Assembly: GCA_964572225.1 (NCBI GenBank)
Contig: CAZNFR010000019.1
Location: forward strand, 1 to 51,605
DNA length: 51,605 nt
Reading direction: 5' to 3'
Source: CAZNFR01 sp964572225
GTDB taxonomy: Bacteria > Bacteroidota > Bacteroidia > Bacteroidales > GCA-2748055
Below the pieces are notes generated by a model. That model was not told the DNA's origin, ran no database searches, and saw only the letters and a list, made by a program, of their open reading frames with translations. A program made the position numbers and the translations under genes. Positions 7,630-15,851 of the stretch are shown here, piece by piece. How positions within the stretch are numbered: position 1 is the first letter of the stretch; every line of letters begins with the position of its first letter.

Positions 7630-9735
7630 TCAGCTAATATTGCTCCAGTCAATATTTTTGGTGAAGCGTTTTCTGAGTTCTCTGGCAAGGACGGCATTGG
7701 CATCTTTTTCCAGGTCCGGATCGTGATCAAGGATCCGGAGTGCAACATTTCTGGCGTACTGTAGAATTTGTCCGTCTTTTCCCAGGTGGGCGATTTTCAG
7801 GTCGAAGGGTATTCCGCTTTGCTGGGTTCCTTCAATATCGCCGGGTCCTCTGAGTTTAAGGTCGGCTTCGGCGATTTCGAAACCGTCGTTGGTTTCGGTC
7901 ATGATCCTCATTCGGGTTTTGGCCTCATCGGAAAGTTTATAGCCGGTCATCAGCACACAATACGACTGTTCTGCTCCTCTGCCCACCCGTCCTCTCAACT
8001 GGTGGAGTTGGGAAAGTCCGAATCGTTCAGCACTTTCGATCACCATGACGGAGGCGTTGGGTACATCCACACCGACTTCAATAACTGTGGTGGCGATCAT
8101 GATCTGGGTTACCCGGTTTTTAAAATGCTTCATGGAGATGTCTTTTTCGACGGCTTTCATTCGGCCGTGTACCACCCCAACCTGGGTTTCGGGTGGGGGG
8201 AAAGCCCTGACTATGCTTTCGTATCCGTCCTCCAGGTCCTTATAATCCATTTTCTCTGAGCCTTTGATGAGGGGGTAGACGATGTACACCTGTCTGCCCT
8301 GTTGGATTTGCTCTTTTATAAACCCATGGAGGCGGAGGCGTTTCTTATCGTTGAGCCACAGGGTTTTTATGGGTTTTCTTCCCGGGGGAAGTTCATCGAT
8401 CACGGAAACATCGAGGTCTCCGTAGAGGGTCATGGCCAGGGTTCGGGGGATGGGGGTGGCTGTCATCACCAGGACATGGGGCAGGTAATCGCTTTTTTTC
8501 CAAAGTCTGGCCCTCTGGGCAACCCCGAAGCGGTGTTGTTCGTCGATAACCACCAGTCCCAGGTTCCCGAATTGAACCGTATCTTCAATGAGGGCATGGG
8601 TTCCGATGAGAATTTTCAGATTTTCATTTTTCAGGTTTTCGTGGAGGAGGGTTCTTTCTGCTTTTTTGGTCGATCCGGTGAGGAGTCCGACTTCAATCCC
8701 AAGAATGGCCGTGAATTCCCGTATGGTTTTGAAATGCTGATTGGCCAGGATCTCGGTAGGAGCCATCAGGCATGCCTGGAATCCGTTATCGAGGGCGATC
8801 AGCATGGACATCAGGGCAACCAGGGTTTTTCCGCTGCCTACATCCCCCTGGAGCAGCCGGTTCATCTGCTTTCCCGAACCCATATCTTTCCGGATCTCCT
8901 TAATGACCCGTTTTTGGGCTCCGGTAAGTTCAAAAGGGAGGGCTTTATGGTAGAAATCGTTCAGGTATTTCCCCACACGATCGAAGGTAAATCCCTTGAA
9001 TTTGTGTTCCCTTCCCGACTTAAGGCAGAGAATATTCAATTGTATATAAAACAGTTCTTCAAATTTTAGCCGGTAGGAGGCTTTTCTCAGGATTTCGGGA
9101 TTTTCAGGGAAGTGTATATTAAGTAAGGCCTCCCTGAGGGGGATCAGCCCGGTTTTTGTCAGCAGCCATCCGGGAAGGGTTTCCTGAATACTCCCATCGA
9201 GCTTTTCCAGCAGGGTATGGACCAGTTTGGACAGGGTTTTGGAAGTGATGTACTGATTTTTTAGTTTCTCCGGCACAGAGTAAACCGGTTGAAGTTTACC
9301 GGTTATTTTTTTTTCATCGGACAGGGGGTCCAGCTCCGGATGGATGATGTTGATGCTGCCTTTGAACAGGGAGGGTTTTCCAAAGATAATAAGGGGGACA
9401 CCCGGGGGGAAATTCTCCGGAATCCATTTATGCCCCTGGAACCACAGAAGCTTGATAGTGCCTGTACCATCGCTGAAATCGGCGCTGAGGCGGCTTCTTC
9501 CCCGGGGGGGGCCTTCCTTTGAATAGGAGAGGATCTTCCCTTTTACCTGAATAAACGGGAGATTTTCGTTTAATTCCCGGATGAGATAAAATCGGGTGCG
9601 GTCCACATGTCGGTAGGGGAAATAGTACAAAAGATCCTGAAAAGACTTGATATTCAGTCCTTTATCCAGAAGTTCCGCGCGTTTCGGACCCACACCTGGC
9701 AAAAACGTTATCTCGTTGTTCAGGAATTCACTCAT
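7630..9735 (-). CDS. recG: ATP-dependent DNA helicase RecG
   Basis: RecG is the branch-migrating helicase that remodels stalled replication forks and Holliday junctions. The 701-residue protein has, in order, an HhH-like start (FLPGVGPKRA, 11-20) and an OB-fold wedge domain (about 60-135). The Walker A is GDVGSGKT (297-304), followed by DEQH (398-401) and MTATPIPRTL. The C-terminal helicase domain contains VIEVGVDVPNA and QLRGRVGRG. Length and motif order are normal. It is divergent from the metallophosphoesterase, with a 183 bp gap, and is separated from the DUF4914 gene by 158 bp. Confidence 0.97.
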   Translation of the reverse strand: MSEFLNNEITFLPGVGPKRAELLDKGLNIKSFQDLLYYFPYRHVDRTRFYLIRELNENLPFIQVKGKILSYSKEGPPRGRSRLSADFSDGTGTIKLLWFQGHKWIPENFPPGVPLIIFGKPSLFKGSINIIHPELDPLSDEKKITGKLQPVYSVPEKLKNQYITSKTLSKLVHTLLEKLDGSIQETLPGWLLTKTGLIPLREALLNIHFPENPEILRKASYRLKFEELFYIQLNILCLKSGREHKFKGFTFDRVGKYLNDFYHKALPFELTGAQKRVIKEIRKDMGSGKQMNRLLQGDVGSGKTLVALMSMLIALDNGFQACLMAPTEILANQHFKTIREFTAILGIEVGLLTGSTKKAERTLLHENLKNENLKILIGTHALIEDTVQFGNLGLVVIDEQHRFGVAQRARLWKKSDYLPHVLVMTATPIPRTLAMTLYGDLDVSVIDELPPGRKPIKTLWLNDKKRLRLHGFIKEQIQQGRQVYIVYPLIKGSEKMDYKDLEDGYESIVRAFPPPETQVGVVHGRMKAVEKDISMKHFKNRVTQIMIATTVIEVGVDVPNASVMVIESAERFGLSQLHQLRGRVGRGAEQSYCVLMTGYKLSDEAKTRMRIMTETNDGFEIAEADLKLRGPGDIEGTQQSGIPFDLKIAHLGKDGQILQYARNVALRILDHDPDLEKDANAVLARELRKRFTKNIDWSNIS

Positions 9736-9918
9736 GGTTCCTAAGGGAATTTTTAAAGATCGAAAAAAAAATTGCCTGGTGAAAATAAAGTTTTCCAGGA
9801 TCTGAAAGAGGGACCCTTCAGTCGTGAAAAAAAAAGAGGATAGTAAACATTATGCTTTCATTTATGTTTCATACTTTTAGCCTTTCTTGTTGTAATCCAG
9901 TACTTTGTTTGCCCTGTT

Positions 9919-11172
9919 ATGCAAAATGAGATTTTTATTTTTGTCTTCGGACTGCTTGCCTTGATTGTTATTCTGGATATTGTTAGTTACAGGGCTATTC
10001 ACCGGATTCTAAAAAATGTTTCGCCCGCCAAAACCCACATGGTGAATATCGTTTTCTGGGGGATAAGTGTAGTGAACTTTTTATTTTTGGTTTGGATCGT
10101 TTATAACCGCAAAAATTACGATTACACCCGGTTTTATTTCCTTACGATGAAATTTTTTGGCTTGTGGGTTTTGTTTTACCTGCCCAAGCTCTTTTTGCTT
10201 GTTTTTATCCTACTTCAGGATGTGGTCAATGCGGGGGGATGGATGATTTCAATCATTTTCAGGAAGCGGCTCAGCGAAAATGTCGCATTGAGGGTGAGTC
10301 GGAGGAATTTCATTACCAAAGCCGGGCTCATTTTATCGGCGATCCCCTTTTTATCGGTTCTCCATGGGATCTTTATCGGTAGGAATCAGATCAGGGTAAA
10401 GAGGGTAAAAATGGAGTTTCCGGATTTACCGGATGCATTTAAGGGGATCAGGATGGTTCAGATCAGTGATCTGCATCTGGGAAGTTTCGGTGGGGATACG
10501 GGTTTTGTGGAGGAGGTTGTGGGAGTCATTAATGACTTGGAGCCCGACTATATATTTTTTACCGGAGACATGGTGAACAGTCTGGCCGGGGAAATGAAGG
10601 ATTTTGTGCCGGTTCTTTCGAATTTACGGGCCAGGGAAGGGAAATTTTCCATTTTGGGGAATCATGACTATGGGGATGATTTTCCGTGGGAAAGTGAAGA
10701 GGATTCTAAAGAGAACCTGGGACGGCTCGAGGCTTTGGAGGAGGAAGCGGGTTTTACCCTTCTGAGAAATGAATCGGTTGTTCTGGAAAGAAGGGGGCAG
10801 AATGTGGATCTGATCGGGGTTGAGAACTGGGGTGAGCCACCCTTTCCTCAGTACGGTGATCTTGAGGCGTCCATGTCTGGTTTGCCAGCCGACCGGTTTA
10901 AGATCCTGTTATCGCACGATCCTTCCCACTGGGATGCGGAGGTGCTGGGGAAAACCAGGATCGACCTTACCTTTTCGGGCCATACCCACGGATTTCAATT
11001 TGCGGTGGGGATAGGAAATGCCCGGTGGAGTCCGGTACAGTTGAAGTACCCCCGATGGTCGGGGCTTTACCGGGAGGGGAGTCAGGCATTGTACGTAAAC
11101 ACCGGACTTGGCTTTATCGGATTTCCCGGAAGAGTAGGCACACCACCGGAAATCACCCTGATTGAATTGTAA
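9919..11172 (+). CDS. Membrane-anchored metallophosphoesterase (YaeI/YkuE type)
   Basis: The 417-residue protein has four predicted membrane segments in the first ~125 residues and an additional hydrophobic stretch before the catalytic domain (about 135-155). A calcineurin-like phosphoesterase domain follows. Its metal-ligand motifs are all visible: QISDLHLGS, FFTGDMVN, GNHDYGDD, LLSHDPSHWD and FSGHTHGFQ. Related YaeI/YkuE enzymes hydrolyse lipid A precursors (UDP-2,3-diacylglucosamine) or other phosphoesters at the membrane, but the substrate here cannot be read from sequence. The gene is single, divergent from recG, and is followed after 102 bp by the DUF4249 locus. Confidence 0.93.
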   Translation: MQNEIFIFVFGLLALIVILDIVSYRAIHRILKNVSPAKTHMVNIVFWGISVVNFLFLVWIVYNRKNYDYTRFYFLTMKFFGLWVLFYLPKLFLLVFILLQDVVNAGGWMISIIFRKRLSENVALRVSRRNFITKAGLILSAIPFLSVLHGIFIGRNQIRVKRVKMEFPDLPDAFKGIRMVQISDLHLGSFGGDTGFVEEVVGVINDLEPDYIFFTGDMVNSLAGEMKDFVPVLSNLRAREGKFSILGNHDYGDDFPWESEEDSKENLGRLEALEEEAGFTLLRNESVVLERRGQNVDLIGVENWGEPPFPQYGDLEASMSGLPADRFKILLSHDPSHWDAEVLGKTRIDLTFSGHTHGFQFAVGIGNARWSPVQLKYPRWSGLYREGSQALYVNTGLGFIGFPGRVGTPPEITLIEL

Positions 11173-11239
11173 GAAAACTCCCGCAATAATTTTCACTTTC
11201 CGAAAAAACTGTTTCATAGCAGGGATCTTGTTTTTTTGT

Positions 11240-11247
11240 TACTTTTG
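11240..11247 (+). promoter_or_regulatory. Candidate -7 box before the DUF4249/TonB receptor locus
   Basis: TACTTTTG matches TAnnTTTG exactly and lies 27 bp before the ATG at 11275. No convincing -33 TTG is present at the right distance, so this is a modest candidate. Confidence 0.35.
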
Positions 11248-11274
11248 GGAATCACAATCAGCTAATCGCCGATA

Positions 11275-12396
11275 ATGAGATTTTTTTATCCCTTGATTTT
11301 TGCAGGGCTTCTTCTGCAATCCTGCATTGAACCCTTTGAGCCGGATATTGAAGGATTCGATGAGATCCTGGTGGTTGACGGGCTGATCAGTAATGAGGAT
11401 CAGAAAGCCCGGGTGATCATTTCCCGGAGTTTTGCCTACGATGAGAACCGGACCAATCCTGAATCTGATGCGGTTGTTTTTGTTGAGAATGAAGCGGGTA
11501 ATCAGTTTTTTCTTGAAGAGCTGAAAGACGGGGAATACGTTTATGCAAAAAGTGATTTTCAGCCCCGGGCCGGCGAGTTTTACCGTCTGACCATCCTAAC
11601 CGACGACGGGAACAATTACCGTTCCGAATTTGTGGAAATGCTTAGCGTGCCTGGCATTGATTCCATTAACTTTATTGATCGAAGGGGAGATGAGGATGAA
11701 TCGCTTATGGGAAGAGAAGGGGTGGAAATATTCCTGAACTCCACCGGATCGGAGGAGGATACCCGATATTACCGTTGGGCCTGGGAAGAAAGCTGGGAGA
11801 TCAGATCCCCTCTGAATTACCCGGAAGTGAATACATGCTGGCAGTATGCAAACTCCCGCGGAATCAGCATCAGCACCACCGAAAATCTGGTGGATAATAA
11901 ACTGGACCAGCAGTACCTGTATATGATCCCTTTTACGAATAATAAATTAGCCATACGGTACAGTGCATTGATCAAACAGTATTCGTCGAACCGGGATAAT
12001 TACATTTACCTCACCAAGATCCAGAAAATTAATGAAGGATCGGGCGGTTTTTTTGATCCCATTCCGGCAGGACTTACGAGCAACATACAGAATGTGGATG
12101 AACCGGATGAACCTGTACTGGGTTTATTTGAAGCCTCGGAAGTCGCCACGCAAAGGATCTTTATTGACCGGTCCGATCTCAAATTTGGATTTGTATTTAC
12201 GGGGTTTGAGGATTGTGAAATACGCAATGTCAGTAAGGCAGACTGGGAAAGCGGTTCCATTCGTAATTTCTTCTATGTTTATGAATATTTTGACTCTTTC
12301 CTCGATGATACCATTGTGGTAATTACAAATTTACGCAAGTGTTATGATTGTTCCTATGTGGGTGAAACCTCCAAACCTGACTACTGGATTGAATGA
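11275..12396 (+). CDS. DUF4249 family outer-membrane lipoprotein
   Basis: The 373-residue protein begins with a lipoprotein signal peptide ending in LLLQSC (Cys17), so it should be lipid-anchored. The body matches the DUF4249 pattern: PDIEGFDEILVVDGLIS near the N-terminus, an early segment on regulator-like beta structure (RVIISRSFAYDE), and a C-terminal cysteine-containing end (DCSYVG). DUF4249 genes are regularly found beside TonB-dependent receptors in Bacteroidota, as here, but have no defined function. They may act as surface partners of the receptor. The gene is the first of a four-gene set, overlaps the next reading frame, and has a -7 box upstream. Confidence 0.85.
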   Translation: MRFFYPLIFAGLLLQSCIEPFEPDIEGFDEILVVDGLISNEDQKARVIISRSFAYDENRTNPESDAVVFVENEAGNQFFLEELKDGEYVYAKSDFQPRAGEFYRLTILTDDGNNYRSEFVEMLSVPGIDSINFIDRRGDEDESLMGREGVEIFLNSTGSEEDTRYYRWAWEESWEIRSPLNYPEVNTCWQYANSRGISISTTENLVDNKLDQQYLYMIPFTNNKLAIRYSALIKQYSSNRDNYIYLTKIQKINEGSGGFFDPIPAGLTSNIQNVDEPDEPVLGLFEASEVATQRIFIDRSDLKFGFVFTGFEDCEIRNVSKADWESGSIRNFFYVYEYFDSFLDDTIVVITNLRKCYDCSYVGETSKPDYWIE

Positions 12397-13090
12397 TAAA
12401 CTGAAAATCGCAGTCAGGCTTTTGCTGTTACTGACCCTGCAAAGCTGGCCGGTCCTGGCTTCAGTCAGCGGTTCAATCCTGCCTGAGGATACCTCCCTGA
12501 TCCATATAAACGGATGGCAGTATCACCTTACCCCCGCCAATCAGGGTCACCCTTTCCTGAACGATAAAACCTGGAAGTATGGATCCCTGAACAGTGAACT
12601 GGGGAAACTTGAAGAGGTTTTGATGAATTATGACACCTATAAAGATGAGTTGGTGGTTCAACAAATTATACAGGGAAAGCCCGAGCTTATTGTGCTCAAT
12701 CCCTTGTATATCAGGTCTTTTCAACTTGATGGAATGAAGTTTGTCAATACCGGGAAGATGCAGTTGGGCAGGGATCCGCAGTTTAAGGGCTATTTCCGGA
12801 TACTTCATGGCCAGGATCTTTACCTGTTGAGGAAATATTCCAAAGAGCTGGAGGAAACCGGAAGCACTGCCGGCAGTAGTTTTGAGCCGGAAACCCGTAA
12901 TTATCTGGTTTACCGTGGGGTGTTCCATGAGCTCAAAGGGAATTCCAGTATTTTCGGTGTTTTCCCGGAATATAAAAAAGAGATCCGCTCCTACCTCCGT
13001 TCAAACCGTATTATCCTGCGGTCGGCCACCGACATTGAGATGATCTCACTGGTAAAATATTGTGAACAGCTAATCAGGGAGGAAGAATGA
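12389..13090 (+). CDS. Unknown secreted protein between DUF4249 and a TonB-dependent receptor
   Basis: I do not recognise this family. Reading from a TTG at 12389 gives 233 residues with a signal peptide (KLKIAVRLLLLLTLQSWPVLA), followed by a soluble, mixed-composition protein without cysteines or repeats. Two in-frame ATGs at 12344 and 12356 would extend it backwards, but those codons only re-read the DUF4249 C-terminus in another frame, so I prefer the TTG, which overlaps the DUF4249 stop by 8 bp. The 3' end overlaps the receptor start in ATGA (13087-13090). These overlaps imply coupled translation and a shared function, probably in the periplasm or at the outer membrane. The start remains uncertain. 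Confidence 0.7.
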   Translation: MNDKLKIAVRLLLLLTLQSWPVLASVSGSILPEDTSLIHINGWQYHLTPANQGHPFLNDKTWKYGSLNSELGKLEEVLMNYDTYKDELVVQQIIQGKPELIVLNPLYIRSFQLDGMKFVNTGKMQLGRDPQFKGYFRILHGQDLYLLRKYSKELEETGSTAGSSFEPETRNYLVYRGVFHELKGNSSIFGVFPEYKKEIRSYLRSNRIILRSATDIEMISLVKYCEQLIREEE

Positions 13091-15846
13091 AGATCATACT
13101 TGCTACATTATTTCTAATCCTTTCCCTGGGTTTGAAAGCACAGGATGAACCGGCGGTTCCCCCATCCTGGGATGGAATTTCCATCCATGATTTTGCCGAC
13201 AGTCTTCAGATAAACTATGGCATCAGTCTGTTTTTCAAATCGGAATGGTTTGAAAACCGGAAGATTTCCATTCCCGAAACAGAAATGAATGTGGATGAGG
13301 TATTAACCTCTTTTCTGTCGGGCACACAGTACGTTCTGGAAAGACAGGGTAAGGACAGGATCTATATCAGTCCCGAGTCTTTTTCCCGGCTTGGGCTTCC
13401 ACCCGGTTACTTTGCGAATTCCGAAGGAGAAACGGACGACGAGGCAATCCGTGTTGAGTTGGAGGAGATGGTCGAAGCGGTTGAAATTCCGGAGGAAAAT
13501 AAATACCTGCAGGTAATTGATATTGGAAATGCGGCCGAAGGAAGAGGAAAGAACAAAGCGGTTATCTCCGGGATGGTTACCGAGATGGGATCGGGTGAGC
13601 CGATTATCGGGGTAACGGTGTATTCAGAAGACTTGCAGACCGGTACGGTCACCAATTCATCGGGTTATTATTTTATCAGTTTGCCCAAAGGAACCCACAG
13701 GCTGGCTTTCCGTTTTGTGGGTAAGAAAGAGATTTTTTATACCGTGAATGTTTATTCCGACGATAAGCTGAATGTGGAAATGGAAGATAAAGCCATGGAA
13801 TTAAAAGCCGTGGTTGTCACCTCCCAGAAGTTCGATAACGTTCAGAGCACCCGAATGGGGGTAAGCAGGCTGGATACGCGTGCGATCAGCTCTATCCCGG
13901 TTATCGGGGAGGTGGATGTTCTCAAGGTTTCCATGCTTCTACCGGGAGTACAGTCGGTCGGTGAAGGAACCACCGGCTTTAATGTAAGAGGAGGGAATAC
14001 CGATCAGAATCTGATCCTGATCGATAAGGCCCCCGTATTCAACCCTTCTCACCTTATGGGCTTTTTCTCAGCCTTCAATGCGGAGATCATTCGTGATTTC
14101 GAACTTTATAAATCGGTGGTACCTGCTTCCATGGGAGGGCGTTTATCCTCGGTCATGGATCTGAACGTGAAAAACGGAAACAAAAAGAGGTTCGCCGGAA
14201 GCGCAGGGGTGAGTCCTTTAACCGGTAAATTCAACCTTGAAGGGCCCATTGTAAAGGATAAGATCTCATTTTTGGCAGCGGGGCGGAGTACCTATTCCAA
14301 CTGGATACTGAAAAGGATCAACAACGAAGAGATCCGGAGAAGTGAAGCTGCCTTTTACGATTTGAACGCTAAACTGGATATTTCCCTGAATCCCAAGCAC
14401 TCTCTGAGTGTCTCGGGATATTACAGCGATGATGTTTTTCATAAGAATCTCAAGGATACCAGTTTCGAATACACCAATCAGAGTCTGAACCTGGAATGGA
14501 AATACCGGATCAATCCGGCCCTGATCATGAGCAATAACCTTATCTACAGTGGATACTATAACTCCCTGACAGATAAGGCCTTTCCTAAGAAGGCATATAC
14601 GGTTAAGTACAACATTGACTACTATGAATACCGGAATGATTTTACTTATTTTCTGAACAACAATCATTTACTGAATTTCGGCCTGAGCAGTGCTCTTTAT
14701 AGTCTGCTTCCCGGAAGCCTTGATGCAGTCGGTCCTGAATCGGGGATTATGCAGGAAAGGATCGAAACCGAGAAAGGTCTGGATATGGCTATTTACATTT
14801 CGGATGAGTATAAAATAAACCGGCGGCTTACTCTTAACGCCGGACTCCGATATTCCTTATATGCCTATCTTTCTCCCAATTCGGTGTTTGGTTATGTGGA
14901 GGGATTGCCCCTGGATATTTCCACCCTGAGAGATACGAGCTTTTACGATGGATTCGGGATCATTGACAGCAATCATGGTCCGGAGCCAAGATTATCCCTG
15001 CGATACACCCTGGGAGCCAATAACTCTCTGAAGGCAGGCTATTCAAGAATGCGGCAGAATATCCATATTATGTCGAATACCTTTTCGGTTTCTCCAACCG
15101 ACACCTGGAAGCTGAGTGACCCGAATATAAGCAGGCAGGTGGCAGATCAGGTATCCCTGGGTTATTATCAGAATCTTTTCAGCGGAAGAATTGAAACTTC
15201 GGTGGAAACGTATTACAAAAGGATAGACGGGCTGAAAGATTATAAAGTGGCGGCCACCCTGCTAATGAACGAGCATGTGGAGACCGAGCTGGTTGACACG
15301 GAAGGCAGAGCATACGGGGTGGAGCTGCTGATCCGTAAACCTGCAGGGAAGTTGAACGGATGGTTATCCTATACTTACTCCAGGATTGAGCAGAAAACCG
15401 ATTCTGAGTTCCCGGATGAGCAGATCAACTCCAATAACTGGTTCCCCGCCGTGTACGATAAACCTCACTCTCTTTCTGTGGTGGGAAGCTTCCGGTTTAA
15501 CCGCCGTTTAAGTGTCTCCTCGAATGTAGTTTACTCAACAGGTCGTCCCATTACTTATCCGGTAGCAAGGTATAATTTCAGGAACGGGCAGTTTCTTCAT
15601 TATTCGGAGAGGAACAAATATCGAGTGGAGGACTATTTCCGCTGGGATATTTCACTGAATCTGGATGGTAATCTGCGAATTGACCAAATCGCTCATAGTT
15701 TCTGGAGTCTGTCGGTCTATAACATTACCGGAAGAGATAATACCTATTCGATTTACTTTGTAAGCGGGAAGGAAAGTGTACAGGGATACAAAATGTCCAT
15801 ATTTGCTGAACCCATTGTTTCACTTTCCTATAATTTCAGATTTTAG
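13087..15846 (+). CDS. TonB-dependent receptor with STN and carboxypeptidase-like domains
   Basis: This is an outer-membrane receptor of 919 residues. Its order is a signal peptide (ends near LKAQ), a secretin/TonB short N-terminal (STN) domain (about 28-100), a carboxypeptidase-regulatory-like beta domain (about 155-235, with GEPIIGVTVYSEDLQTGTV), a TonB plug (about 245-370, with GFNVRGGNTDQNLILIDKAPVF), and a beta-barrel ending in SLSYNFRF. The terminal aromatic is typical of outer-membrane barrels. STN domains often contact an anti-sigma factor (FecR-like), but none is encoded nearby. The ligand is unknown. It overlaps the preceding gene by 4 bp and is followed 5 bp later by the MG2 gene. 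Confidence 0.93.
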   Translation: MKIILATLFLILSLGLKAQDEPAVPPSWDGISIHDFADSLQINYGISLFFKSEWFENRKISIPETEMNVDEVLTSFLSGTQYVLERQGKDRIYISPESFSRLGLPPGYFANSEGETDDEAIRVELEEMVEAVEIPEENKYLQVIDIGNAAEGRGKNKAVISGMVTEMGSGEPIIGVTVYSEDLQTGTVTNSSGYYFISLPKGTHRLAFRFVGKKEIFYTVNVYSDDKLNVEMEDKAMELKAVVVTSQKFDNVQSTRMGVSRLDTRAISSIPVIGEVDVLKVSMLLPGVQSVGEGTTGFNVRGGNTDQNLILIDKAPVFNPSHLMGFFSAFNAEIIRDFELYKSVVPASMGGRLSSVMDLNVKNGNKKRFAGSAGVSPLTGKFNLEGPIVKDKISFLAAGRSTYSNWILKRINNEEIRRSEAAFYDLNAKLDISLNPKHSLSVSGYYSDDVFHKNLKDTSFEYTNQSLNLEWKYRINPALIMSNNLIYSGYYNSLTDKAFPKKAYTVKYNIDYYEYRNDFTYFLNNNHLLNFGLSSALYSLLPGSLDAVGPESGIMQERIETEKGLDMAIYISDEYKINRRLTLNAGLRYSLYAYLSPNSVFGYVEGLPLDISTLRDTSFYDGFGIIDSNHGPEPRLSLRYTLGANNSLKAGYSRMRQNIHIMSNTFSVSPTDTWKLSDPNISRQVADQVSLGYYQNLFSGRIETSVETYYKRIDGLKDYKVAATLLMNEHVETELVDTEGRAYGVELLIRKPAGKLNGWLSYTYSRIEQKTDSEFPDEQINSNNWFPAVYDKPHSLSVVGSFRFNRRLSVSSNVVYSTGRPITYPVARYNFRNGQFLHYSERNKYRVEDYFRWDISLNLDGNLRIDQIAHSFWSLSVYNITGRDNTYSIYFVSGKESVQGYKMSIFAEPIVSLSYNFRF

Positions 15847-15851
15847 CCTTC

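Noticed and set aside
8302..9069. A 255-residue plus-strand frame inside recG
   Set aside because: It lies antisense to a clear recG and shows no motif; long antisense frames are common in GC-balanced genes.
9775..9799. CCTGG/CCAGG hairpin in the recG-metallophosphoesterase gap
   Set aside because: The stem has bulges, and the gap is between divergent genes, so a terminator role is unlikely.
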